Assembly (NCBI RefSeq): GCF_003473485.1
Contig: NC_053042.1
Location: 49,315,762-49,379,761, forward strand
DNA from: Medicago truncatula
Taxonomy: Eukaryota > Streptophyta > Magnoliopsida > Fabales > Fabaceae
DNA: 64,000 nucleotides
Direction of reading: 5' to 3'
Part shown: one piece after another, positions 45,794 to 57,757 of the stretch
Layout of the letters: the number at the start of each line of letters is the position of its first letter
How positions within the stretch are numbered: the stretch's first letter is position 1
The notes under the pieces: model-generated
Databases searched by the model: none
What the model was told of the DNA's origin: nothing
Seen by the model: the letters and a program-made list of their open reading frames with translations, nothing else
Program-made: the position numbers and the translations under genes

Positions 45794-46206
45794 TGAAGAG
45801 AGTGAAGAGAAGAGCGTGTTATTGGTGTTTGATTTAAAGGGATTTGGAGAGAGTAGTTGAGGATGAAAATAGTGAAGAGAGATGAAGAAGGGTGGTGAAG
45901 TGTGGTAGTGGTTGAAGAAGAAGAAGCACGAAAGCCATTGTTAGTATGAGAAAGAGAAATGGTTACATACAGTACAATGCTAAAAGAAGAAGGATGTGTC
46001 AGAAGGTAGCACGCATCGCACGTGATTACAACATTCATAACGGCAAATAAACCCTTTCTTACACCAAAACCCTCAACACATTTTTATATTTTTTGGACAT
46101 AGAATTATTTATTGAGTAGTAGCAATTGCTAACAATGAATTGATTTAAGAGAACTAAAAGATTTTGCATATTTTAACATATATTATGAGTTTGATTAATG
46201 ATTCTA

Positions 46207-47079
46207 GGTTAATTAAGTTTTTATTCTCTATATTTATATGCAGTTTTGTTTTTACTCTCTATAAAAACAAATCGCATTTTTTAGTCCCTACAAAAATTTT
46301 TGTTAGTGTTTTTAAACCATGTTAAATTAAATGTTGTTTAATTATTCTTAAAATTTTAAATTTTTTAATGATTTTTTACATACTTGTTTAAAACATTATA
46401 AAATGTTCCTCCGCAATAAGTTAGCTCAAAATTTTATTCTTAAGTCCAAATTTTCGTTAGGTTTATTTTGAATTTTTGGCGTTTAAAAAAATTATATTTA
46501 ATTCATTACATGTTAAAAAATTCTAATTTTTTATGAAAAAGATTATTATAATGTTCTTAATATGTCTGTTAAAAATCATTTAAAAATATAAAAGTTTAAG
46601 TACAATTAAACAAATTTTAATTTAAGATGGACAAACACATACTTTTAGTCCTTGTAAAATTAAAATTTGCTTAATTGTGCTTAAACTTTTAAATTTTCAA
46701 CATATTTTTTACATACTTATTTAGAACATTATACAAAGTTTCTCCGCAAAAATGTAGTTCAAAATTTTATTATTAGGTCCAAATTTTCATTAATATAATC
46801 TTGAAAATTTGGCTTTTAGAAAAAATCATATTTAATTCATTACATGCTAAAAAAAAAACTAAAAGATTTTATAAAATAGTGTCTTACGATGTTATCAACA
46901 TGTCAGTAAAAAATCTTTCAAAAATTTAGAAGTTTAAGCATAATTAAAAAAAAATTAATTTAACAGGGACTAAAAACACTAACGGAAAATTTTGTAGAGA
47001 CTAAAAAGTGTGATTTATTTTTATAGGGACTAAAAACAAAACTGCAGGTATTTATAGGGACCAAAAACTTAATTAACCC
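46207..47079. repeat. MULE-type MITE, 873 bp, perfect 9-bp target duplication
   Basis: Termini GGTTAATTAAGTTTTTA and AAAAACTTAATTAACCC are inverted, with 'agtcyctataaat' repeats like those in 10708-10992. The 9 bases ATGATTCTA stand directly before (46198-46206) and after (47080-47088). The centre is AT-rich and non-coding, and it contains two diverged copies of a block around CAAATTTTCRTTA. It is the longer member of the same family. Confidence 0.82.
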
Positions 47080-47534
47080 ATGATTCTATTAAAAGAAAAT
47101 TGATATAGATATTCACCCTAAACTCATATACAAACCATTCTCGAAGGTAGAAAATTGATATTTTCGTTATATGTTGATATGTCATGTTATAAAAACAATC
47201 ATTGATATTTAAAGAAGCAATCAAGTCATTTGGTTAGGGAAATATTAAAGTAAACATATTTTTAGATAATGCATTACAACATTGTCTTCAAGGCTGGAAA
47301 AAAAAAAAAGTTATTTTTTTATTAAAAAAATTGATCACTACAAGGACGAGGATGTGGTGGGATACCTGAACCCGTGTGGACAGGGAAGAAATTCTATTTC
47401 TCATCTTCGTTAAATATGGGTAGAGTGATAGGTAAATAAATATATATAAGAGTCGGGGATGGGAACGGTGAAGGTAAAACTCATTCCCACCACTCTAATT
47501 CGGCATTTGTGGAGGGGATGGGTAGGGTGATGCT
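47080..47534. other. Spacer, no gene seen
   Basis: It contains GGGGATGGG-type low-complexity sequence near 47455-47530, possibly from another decayed element. Confidence 0.35.
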
Positions 47535-48085
47535 CAAATTTGTGTCGGTGGTTGTGGACTTATCGAAACATCCACTCATTTATTTTTACATTGTAATCTA
47601 TTTGGTTTGGTTTGGAATCACATTTTTCAATGGCTTGGTGTAGTCACGACATTGCCTTAGGATGTAACATGGTTTTTTAATCAATTCAGTCACTTAGGCC
47701 GTGTTACTAAGTCGAGGCAATCAATTTTACAGGTGATCTGGTTTGCGACAATGTTGGAAATTTGGAAGGAAAGGAACAACAGAATTTTTAATGCAAAGGA
47801 TAGCTCAATTATGCAGGTGGTGGACAAGATTAAGTTGTTAACTTTGAAGTGGCTGAAGATGAAATTTGCCACTCTTCCCTTTAATTATCATGGTTGGTGG
47901 CTTAGCCGTTTACTTTACTAGGCATAGACTAATTTCTGTAATGTTATGGGTTGATTTGTGGTACTGGCTCACGCCTTGTAAATAGTGTTTTTACTTTGTA
48001 TCGACTTTGAGGTTTTTATTCCTTGACACACCTTATGCTAAGAAGGCATTTGTTGTGTTAATATATTTCATTTTAGTCTTTTAAA
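47535..48085 (+). mobile_element. 3' end of a second LINE (zf-RVT region)
   Basis: The plus strand reads GGCGLIETSTHLFLHCNLFG, then LVWNHIFQWLGV, then (with one stop near 47660) VIWFATMLEIWKERNNRIFN and MKFATLPFNYHGWWLSRLL. This is the zinc-binding C-terminal region of plant LINE reverse transcriptase. The element ends in an A tract (about 48081-48089). The tail and protein differ from the LINE at 4.3-6.6 kb, so it is another subfamily. It is heavily 5' truncated and inactive. Confidence 0.75.
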
Positions 48086-48812
48086 AAAAAATCTGCATTT
48101 ATTAGTTTGGTCTTCAAATTTATTACAACGACAATGTTCACTTAGAAATCAAAATTGTGTACTCCGTTTTAAAATATAAGTTTGAAGGACATACATTTTC
48201 GATGTAATTTTATTTTATATTAAGGATAATCATCGACGGTACACACTATTTTGTTACTTCATCTCACTTATTTAAGTATAAAGTTATAATGAGGGCCTTT
48301 AACTAAACAAAATATTTTCATCACAATTCTTCTTGGTCTTAAAAGAGTTTAGTTTTGAAACTCACATACAAAGTATAACCGATTTACTTTGTTAAATGAA
48401 TGGTGGGTTGGATAGATCAATTTATTTGATTTAAAGGATAAGTTGTTTGAGGTCATATTCAAACCCCGAACAAAGAAGAAAAAATAATCTAACATCTAGT
48501 TATTAATATTTCTCTTTTGGAAAAATTAAAATCAATAAATGAATCACACATGATATATTTTTTTTAAATTACTATAGTAAACTAATATTCTTTATCAACA
48601 CCATGAAAATATTGTTCACTTAGTAGTATTTTTTATATTAATTCTCTGTCAAAAAAATGTGATAAATCTTCTTTGAATTGAGGGATACAATGTAACCATA
48701 AAAAAAATAAAAACTGAGGGATACAATTGATATAAACTGCAACTCTAATGATTAGTTGAATAGTTAATGAGTACAGTTGTGATAAATGAGAGTATGTAGA
48801 GGAATAGTCATT
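48086..48812. other. Intergenic, no gene seen
   Basis: AT-rich spacer. A decayed B-box-like GGTCATATTCAAACCCCG near 48450 may be a SINE remnant. Confidence 0.35.
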
Positions 48813-48821
48813 TAAAAAAAA

Positions 48822-49245
48822 GTTTAATTGCAGTTTTGATCTCTTATGTTTTTAGAAATTGCGATTTTGGCCCCTAACTAAATAAACTATAAAACCGCCT
48901 CCTAAGTATTGATTTTTTAGCAGTTTTGGCCCCCCATGCCAATTTTGACCAAGTCAAAGCTGACGTGGACGCCACATATATATTTATTTATTTTTTAATT
49001 ATTAAAAAATAAAAATATATATAATTTTTTATTTTTTAATTAAAATATATATATATATATATATAAATATTTAAAAATAAATAAATACACACATGGCGTC
49101 CTGTGTGCATTGACTTTGTCAAAATTGGTCTGGGGCCAAAACTGTAAAAAAGTTAATACTTAGGAGGCGGTTTTGTAGTTTATTTAGTTAGGGGCTAAAA
49201 TCGCAACTTCTTAAAACATAGGAGGTCAAAACTGCAATTAAGTCT
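48822..49245. repeat. MULE-type MITE, about 424 bp
   Basis: Long inverted arms run from GTTTAATTGCAGTTTTGA to TCAAAACTGCAATTAAGTC. TAAAAAAAA flanks both sides (48813-48821 and 49246-49254) as a possible 9-bp target duplication, though its low complexity weakens that. A (TA)n run lies inside at about 49048-49066. Confidence 0.65.
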
Positions 49246-49254
49246 TAAAAAAAA

Positions 49255-50607
49255 TGTACAATACTACGTGTACACGTTTAGCAAATGATCAAATTCAGTA
49301 CAATTTTTATAATTCCTTTAATAAAAAAGGTACGATTTTTATAATTTTCCAAACTAAGCAAATTTACTGGTTAAAGTATTTTCAGAAAACACGGATTTGG
49401 TCCAGCTCTTTTTCATTGATTTGGGGAAACTTGTCTCCTCTCACTTTGGTAACTTTGGTTTCATCATGTTCTTCCCCAACCCCTCAAATAAATAATCTGG
49501 TTTAGGAGTAATTTAGAATAGTTGTAGGACTAGCTAGACTTGTGGGATTAGCACATTGCATGGCTATGGTTACATTCATCATACAAAGTAGTAGTCTACA
49601 AATTAATTAATATTCAAACTTTTCTTTAAATTATATATATAGTCTACTTTCTTTAATTGTCTTTGCTTTGTATGCACTCTTTAAGTTTGTTTTCCACCTC
49701 TGCATGGCATGTTAGTCAAATGTCCTTTAATTTTAGATTTCTTAATGATTTAGGCAGCGGTAACACTAGCTATTTGATGTAAATCTCCTTTTGATTTTGT
49801 TTTGGTATGATAATTGCTAATAGTCAATTGATAATGGCTATAATTTTGTGAAATTCTTACGGTTATTTGCGATCTCTCTTCTTTTTTCCTTCAAAAAAAA
49901 TAGTGATAAACTTACCCCCACTAAGTACAAAAAAGATGAATATGGGCTATAACAAACCTTAAGATAATTATTGACTTGGAGTTAATCATGTACAATAGTT
50001 GTCAATATTTTTTCCCTCAAAAAAAAAAAGTTGTCAATATTTTAACCTAAGCACCAAAAACTTCTATAGAAATACACTTGAATTTTGTCCTATCTATATA
50101 AATTACTCTTTAAGATCCGTGTTTGGTTATCTAATTTTTGTTGACGCTATAGTCTAAGTGAAAGGTCAAATAAAAAACGACATCAGTTATTAACATCATG
50201 TTAATTATCTTTGGGGAAAGTTTGAAGTTTGAACACTATTTTATCATTTTCATTCCTTTCATATTTTTTTGTTTTTTAGTATTAGTAATTTTTTTTTTTT
50301 GTAGTCACAAGAACTAATACTTTTTTATTAAATATAAAACAAAACGATTCAAGTTGCCATAAACGTCATGAGAATATTTGTTAACATTTTTCCTACAATG
50401 TTTTAAAAAACTTATATCATTGACACTTATATTATTATCACATAATTTTTAATACACTTTAGTCGTCGATTGATTAAAATTTATATGGATCTCTTCAAAT
50501 TCATATGAGATGTATTAATAAATAATATAGATTCCTAGGTAGAGAGAGATAGAGAGAACAAGAAATTAGAACTTGCATGACTTGGTGAACTCCACAATTA
50601 TTTCAAG
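49255..50607. other. Intergenic, no gene seen
   Basis: No convincing ORF, RNA gene or complete repeat was found. Confidence 0.4.
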
Positions 50608-51064
50608 GTCAAATACCTTCCCGGGTCCTTTAAGTTTCATGTTTGTTTCAGGTAGATCTTTTAAGTTTCTAAGGTTTCAGATATGTCCTTTAAGTTTCGA
50701 GCTTGTTTCGGATAGATCATTTAAGTTTCTAAGGTTTCAGATAGGTCCTTTAAGTTTCGAGTTTGTTTCAGATAAGTCTTTTCTATTAACCTCCGTTAAG
50801 CCAAAGTTGATATGTCCGTTAAGTCAAAGTTGATCTGGTTGGGGAAAAAATTGATGTCAAGTGTCAAAGAGAACCACCTCACCACTTACGGACATATCAA
50901 CTTTGGCTTAAAGGACATAACAACTTTGGCTTAACGGAGGTTGACATAAAGGGCCTATACGAAACAAACTCGAAACTTAAAGGACCTATATGAAACCTTA
51001 GAAACTTAAAAGACATATCTGAAACAAACGTGAAACTTAAAGGATCCAGGAAGGTATTTAGCCT
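50608..51064. repeat. Foldback element with internal tandem units
   Basis: The left end GGTCAAATACCTTCC pairs with the right end GGAAGGTATTTAGCC. Each arm contains three to four copies of a unit like AGATAGGTCCTTTAAGTTTC. The element's sequence type resembles 17-410. ORFs here are translations of the repeat and are not genes. Confidence 0.7.
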
Positions 51065-51185
51065 AATTTTAACAAATAGAAATGTTTGTTGTGAAGTTTG
51101 ATAGTTTTGGATGGACCGCAAACACTTTCTAATTTTTAACAAATAAAATATTATATTATTAATTGTATTTTGTTTTAAAAAAAAG

Positions 51186-51375
51186 GTTCTTGCTGACCAT
51201 TTACCTTATGGCAATGGTTAAGGAAATCAAAAGTAGCATGTTTGCATTGATTTTAACATTTTGATTTTTAAAAAGTTAAATTTATCAGTTTTTACCATTT
51301 TCCAATGTTATATTTTTATTTTTATCACCTTATCCAATGCTCCAAGGCAATGGTTAGCCTTCTCCTTAAAAAAAT
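51186..51375. repeat. Small MITE-like inverted repeat
   Basis: The left end GGTTCTTGCTGACCATTTACC and the right end GGCAATGGTTAGCCTTCTCC are imperfectly complementary. Each carries a CAATGGTTA block. It is non-coding. Confidence 0.4.
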
Positions 51376-54300
51376 TACCATAAAAATGATATAAATTAAG
51401 TCTTAATTTGTTGCAACTGTAACTTTTAATTTGCATTAATAACTTTTGTATTTTTACGCTTATTTAGAAAAATGATTTTATAACCAGAGATTTACTGTAT
51501 ATAACAATTGCAGAAATTATATCATGGGTATTGGGTAATGAATGTTTGATTATTGATATGATAATTAGTGACCTGACATAACAGCCCTGGAAGTGATTAA
51601 GGTTGGGATTTGGGCTAGTTTTTACTTAAGCCAATTGACTTTTCAGTGCAAGGACTAGAGTATGAAGGGACGTGGATGAGTGACCCATGACAAAGGGGTC
51701 ATTTGGGGCATCAAATTCCAAATACACTAGTTGTGCTTTTGTCTCAGGCTAAGCTGTCTCTTCCCTAGAAGCAAGCCAAGTTTTGGAATATTTTGGAACC
51801 ACCCCAACCTTTATTTTTTTCTACTCCCTTCAATTATTCCATTTTTGTCCTATACTCTAGACTCCTTGCCACTTTGGTCTTTAATGATACAGTAAATTAG
51901 AATGGAGGAGATGCACTTGAAAATTTAGGAGAATTGCTTTTCTAACATATATTATTTCCTAAAAACACATACCGCTGGGTTTTTTTGTCATTTTCATTTG
52001 TTTCTAAAAAACTCTTGTTGTGAGAATGGCAACACTCAAATATAGAGTCCAGATCTATCTTAGTCTTTTACAAAAATTACAGAGTCGAATTGAAAAAAAA
52101 TCATATAATTGGTGTTAAATGTGTTGTCTGTATTTATGTATTTTGATTTTTAAATAATACAAATCCTCTCCTGATGGGGTTTGATTTTGGGTAGCAGCAA
52201 ATCGGTTAGAGTTACAATGAGTATCTTGACTAGTTAGGTCCTTTGAGTACATACATACATTTGTCTCATTGAAGAAGATTTGAAAGACAAAATAGTGAAA
52301 ATATCAAAAGATATGAAGTTGAACATAAAATCTACACTTTACTCATTGTTTGTTGAACTTGGACCGTACCACAAATATCATGTGTTGCCCCGGCCCATGC
52401 CTATGTAAGTGGTCCCTTTATTTACTAAAAAGTTACCTTCTCTATCTGTTGCATCATAAAGCAATGCTGCCTCAATCCTTTTCTTTTCCATGACTCACCG
52501 TTTGCTTGTGAGCCAACATAACACACAATCGCAACCACATATTACCTTGGTGCAAACAAGCTAAAGTAGGGTCATTTTTCTTGGTTGTTAAGAAATAACA
52601 TTATTTTCAATGGAAAAGTTGCTGAATCTTAGTCTACGTATTTCAAATTAAGATTGGATTGGTTGTTGCATAATAAAAGGGAATTATTTCTTTCTTTCTT
52701 TTTTTTGCATAAAAAATATTGTTAACATTTAAGTTTACTTTTGGTGTACAATATAATTCCTGCACATATATAAGATGATAAAGAAGATTAAAGTAAACGA
52801 AAATAAAAGATAATGGACATGCATGATCGATCTTTGCTAACCCAGTTCGGTCAATAATGTCTAGCTATACGACTAAATATATAACTGCTATGGTTCCGTT
52901 TTAATTCTGTAATGAATTAGATTTTAGTGTTTCATTGCTCTAAACAATGTGAGTCATATTCAACAAAATTTTGGTTCATTATAGTGTGACTTGTGATGTT
53001 ATGAGACACTAGCTCAACCTACCCTGATTGTCAATTATTTAGGTTTAAAGATTACTAATTTGTCAAACTGAATTATAAGATCGGAATTAAATTCATAGTC
53101 AGTGATCCCAATCTTCAAAATAAAACAAAATATATTACAAATGTAAATATGGTTCAAAACCTTAGGAAAAATACAATAACATGAAACTAAGTAAGAGCTT
53201 TAGAGGTGGTCCTGATTGTGGCAACTCATCCAAGTATCCAACGAAGGACTATAGGCAGAAACATGAACAATCATGTATCGTTGTCAATGCTAATATATTC
53301 AGAACCCAAATAGTTTCTTGTATCGATAACGATCAAGCTTAATATAAACATTATATTCTTCTCACCAATGCAAACTCATACCAACATGGACACCTTGATC
53401 CATCACCATCCCACTTCACTTTTTCAATAAAATAAAAATAAAATTCCCTTTATTTATTTCCATGTCTATTCTGCCTTCAATATAGTGGCCATGTTTCCCA
53501 TGTATACATAAGATTAATGCAACATCATATAGTATATTTCAGATGGTATTGTTTATATACTTACATGTCACTATCTCCACATTGTTTCTATTAATTATAT
53601 AGATGTTTTGATTGTCCCAATGGAATTATAATTAAAGAATTAATAGTGTCACATTTTGTTATTCCTTGTAAAAGTAAATAATGTTGAGCGTTTCTGGATT
53701 TATTTTGTCAAATGAACAATGCCAAGGAGTAATATAGAAGCAATAAATTGTAAAGTTATAACTGAATGTGGGATATTGCTGTCGTGCTTTAAATTAACAT
53801 ACCGTGATTCTATATTTATTTTATTTTCATTTTTAGTTTATAATAGCTAAAATATACTAGTATTCTTAAATTAAATTTTTTAGCTTAAGAAAATGTTGTT
53901 GAAATTTCAAATTAATTATGCAATCAATTTGTGCGTGTTTCCGTTTGCAAATTTTAAATAGCACTTGGTAGATATTTATTTTTCTTGTTGACCCTATTCA
54001 TTGCCCCAACCCTATCTAGCTCTAGATTTTATTAATCCACTCACACACATATACTACAATTGACCCGTGACATATCATCATCATAAATCATTTATAGTAT
54101 ATACATACGTTATACGATACCATCCAATCCACACAGACACATACGTAAAATTATTTCATGAGCACTTTATGTGATTGACATTTATTTATTTAAAATTATT
54201 AATTAGTACAACTAATGATAGCATTAGACCACGACCAAAAGAGAATTCCCATGAGTGGGTAATTTTCTAGGGAAAAGAAATTAACAGAGTTGTATCACTG

Positions 54301-55909
54301 CCATGGCAAAAAAGAAAGAAAGAAAGAAAGAAAGGCATGCAGTGCAGTGCACCGATTCATGCAGTAAAAATTAACCAATCAGGTCCCTATAAACATAAGC
54401 TCCAACCACTCACACAGTCCCACACTAACTCTGCATGCACTGTGGGTGAATGATATTTGCATTCGTCACCTAAACGTAGTAGCTAAACAAGATAATTAAT
54501 TAAATAACCAAAAGTATATAAAATCAAATTAAATGCATTCTCAACAATTTTGGGGATTGAGGAGAGGGACTCATGACTCATGACTCATGCATAGTATTCA
54601 TGGAAGCGTGTACGCTTAAATTATTAGGTCTAATTAAAGCATAGAAAATATTTTGCCTCAGTTTGATCACTGATGATTATTACACTGTAAGAAAATTTGT
54701 TCCAAAAATGGAATTTTGAGAAAGATTGTGATATGACCTTGCGTGACCATGGCCAAGTGGATGGAAGCCAAATCAAGTTCATGATTTTGACTGCTCTTAT
54801 CTCCTTTATTGCAAAGAGAGATTCTCTTTCTATTTTTTTCTTTTGTTCAGTGGATTCTTATCCATTTCATTTACCCAAGTATTTAAATTTTACGTAACAA
54901 TAAATTAGCAACACTATTATAGTATCATCACTTTTTTGCTACTACATTTGCAATTGTTTTATGCTTATGGGATCTATTTAACTTGAAGTGCAATAAAAAT
55001 GTACTATAGTTAGATGGGTACAGTGTAATACTCAAGTGATGCCAATGCAATGATCGAAGTACGAGTTGTAAATAAGATCAATTTGTGCAGATAGATATGT
55101 GTTGGGGCCCTTTTTTTATGCTTGGAATCTTTTTCGTTTGTTTCTGATTTTCTATCATAAACCATTTTATCTATTTTCTGAAATTCGAAACCAATTGACA
55201 GTATCATTTTCTGACACCTTGTAGGTGTGCAATAGATATCATAAATCAGAATATTGAATTAAAGTTGTCAGCAGCGGTAGACCCATAATTCAACTTTGCC
55301 CACTGTTGTTGTGAGTATTAATTAAGTAAGAGCATATCCATAAGCAACCTTTAAGCAAATTTATTTTGGTTTTTTTTTTTATCAAATATTGAGTTTCTTT
55401 GCGTGCCATATTTCAATTGTTCCTACTTAATGTGATCTTAAATAAAAAATAACTGATTAATTTGTTGTCTTGCATGTGTAAGTAATTTTAAACCACAATA
55501 AAAAAGGATTGCGAAGAGTATTAATCGGTTCTTTTTGGTTTCAAAGAGTTTAACGAAGAACACACATTAATATTGATAAATTTCATTATCATATTGGAAG
55601 GTGGGAAAAAAAATAATTTGAGAGTGATTTATATAGTTATATAATAATCGATGAATTTGATGATTTCACATTCGCAAAAATTAAATAAAATGTATAAATG
55701 AATCATGCATGAGAGGGGGAGTAGTATTTTTACTACATTACTATGTATCAAGTATTGACGTATTAATTATTATCATAAGTGAAAGTTTTTTTTTAATAAA
55801 AAATAGAAGATACTAGTATTAAATTGAGAGTGGTGCATATAATATTAATTAGATGGTATAATTGAGGAATCTTAATTAATATAACCTTCAAAATTCAAAG
55901 TGGCAATTT
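51376..55909. other. Long intergenic region, no gene seen
   Basis: Notable only are a GAAA microsatellite (about 54314-54333), a triple ACTCATG repeat (about 54569-54589), and long AT-rich stretches. No ORF has a recognised domain. No known miRNA was noticed by eye. Confidence 0.45.
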
Positions 55910-56079
55910 TTTTTCTTTCGCACCAGTCTCCGATCCACCAAAGGTGAACGACTAATCCGGCTCATGCGTAGAGACATACGCACTGGCCAAATGTTATTCC
56001 TCCTGAGAATCGAACCAGGTATTCCTCGGGTACGTCCTTGGAGGGAGGTCTTTGCAACTGGAGCCCAAGCAACTTGGTC
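55910..56079 (-). mobile_element. SINE insertion with 14-bp target duplication
   Basis: On the minus strand the element begins GGACCAAGTTGCTTGGGCTC (A-box-like TTGGGCTCCAGTTGC), has a clear B box GGTTCGATTCTC about 45 bases further on, and ends GGTGCGAAAG followed by an A-rich tail. CAAAGTGGCAATTT occurs on both sides (55896-55909 and 56080-56093). This fits LINE-driven integration of a pol III transcript of about 170 bases. Confidence 0.8.
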
Positions 56080-56093
56080 CAAAGTGGCAATTT

Positions 56094-57757
56094 CTTTCAA
56101 CAATTTTTTTACAAATAGGTTAATTATTATGAAATTAAAATATATTTATTAAATAGTACAATTAAAAAATAACTAAAATTATAGGAGTATCATAATCTAA
56201 ATGTACCCTTTTTTTAGATTCTTTTACCAGTGCGACTAGTACTTGGAGAGAAAGAGGGTTTTATTTTTGGGTCATGCTAACTAGTATTAACGGAACACTC
56301 GTTAAGGATAACAAGAAAAGAAAAAGTTGTATTAAAAAGAGTATTTTTTACACTTTTAAAAGTTTGATTACATAAATTCATTTTTTTTTACTATATTAAT
56401 CTTCGTAATTGACGTCCCAGAGGATACTAGCTAGCATTTTCCTTTATTTTTCAATCTTATACCAAAATAAAAAAATGCTAGTAAACTATATTCCGATCTT
56501 AAGGTGTTTTTTGTTTTGTTTTGGGAGGACAGCTCTAAAGAGATTTTTTTATTTTTTTTGAGGTAACAGCTCTAAAGAGATGATGCCCCTATTATCGAAT
56601 ATTTAATGTCACGGCACCTCGCATCGCATTATCGTTATGCTGCCGAATCGTCGATGAGACATGCACACCAACTAGTTCTAATAATCACCCACCTAATGTA
56701 ATTTGTCAAAAAACCTAGTAATGCAATCATCATTTTCTTCAGTACACAAAATTGGTTTTTGTTTGCAGCTTTATCAAAAAGCTGTATTATTTATTTAAAC
56801 AATTTTATACCGTAAGATAATCTATAAAGAAATTTTAATTTTTGCCACATGCATTTCTAGAGTCTAGACCGATCTTCACAAACAACTATGTTTAAGACAA
56901 TATATTTAGAACCCCTTAATTTTCTATAACTCTTTAATCACATCTATGATGTTATCTTCTTTATTTATTTCTCTCTTTCAAGATGTACATCAAATGTATG
57001 TGTGTCAAAATAAAAAAATTCTTATATTTAATGTAAACAAACAATCAATCAATGTTTGAACCTCTTCTAACAAAGATTGAAATTGTTGTAATTTTACTAA
57101 CATTGTAAATAGCTGGACTGTTAGAAAATGTTTAACAGCAATTTGTAGTTTTAGAACATTTAAAAAATAATTAATTTACCGTAGAATCATAATATAGATA
57201 AATACATAAAAAGTAAAATTACAAAGTTTAAATGAATAGTGTGATAATTTTCAGTAAATAAAAATATTTACTTCTGTTGTGCTTAAAATCAAACCAAGAC
57301 AGAGTGTGAGGATGAAAAAAAATTGGGCAACCACAATGGTTGAGCAAAAGGCACAAAGAAAATTTATCAGTCAATGCCTGAAAATGAAATGCTTATCATT
57401 GTTTAAAAGTTGATTATTAAATCTACTTGCAATAACATGTGTTTTTAAATGAAGCTTTTGTATGAGGCGTAGCAAGTAAAAATAAAGTTTACTTGTTGTG
57501 AATAATGATGTTTATGCATGCATTTTAAGTTGATAAAATTTTGTATGAGAACAAAATTTATGAGATTTATGAGAGAGTGAGGACAAACTTCAAGATTTAT
57601 AAAATGTTCACAAATATATTGCATATTATCTAGTAATGAGTTTCTTACGTTAGTGCCGAAGTTGAATTTGATTCTTAATAAGTGATCAACATTTGTTAGC
57701 AAGGTGGTAATTATTTAATATATAAGAAAAAGAAGCAAGTTGATAATTATTAATGCT
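56094..57757. other. Intergenic, no gene seen
   Basis: AT-rich spacer without convincing ORFs. Confidence 0.4.

Noticed and set aside
50573-51142. Two ORFs rich in PLSFEFVSDRSF-like repeats
   Set aside because: They are translations of tandem units in the two arms of a foldback element; the same repeat appears on both strands.
55888-56152. ORFs on both strands near 56 kb
   Set aside because: They overlap the SINE, whose boxes, tail and target duplication explain the sequence better.
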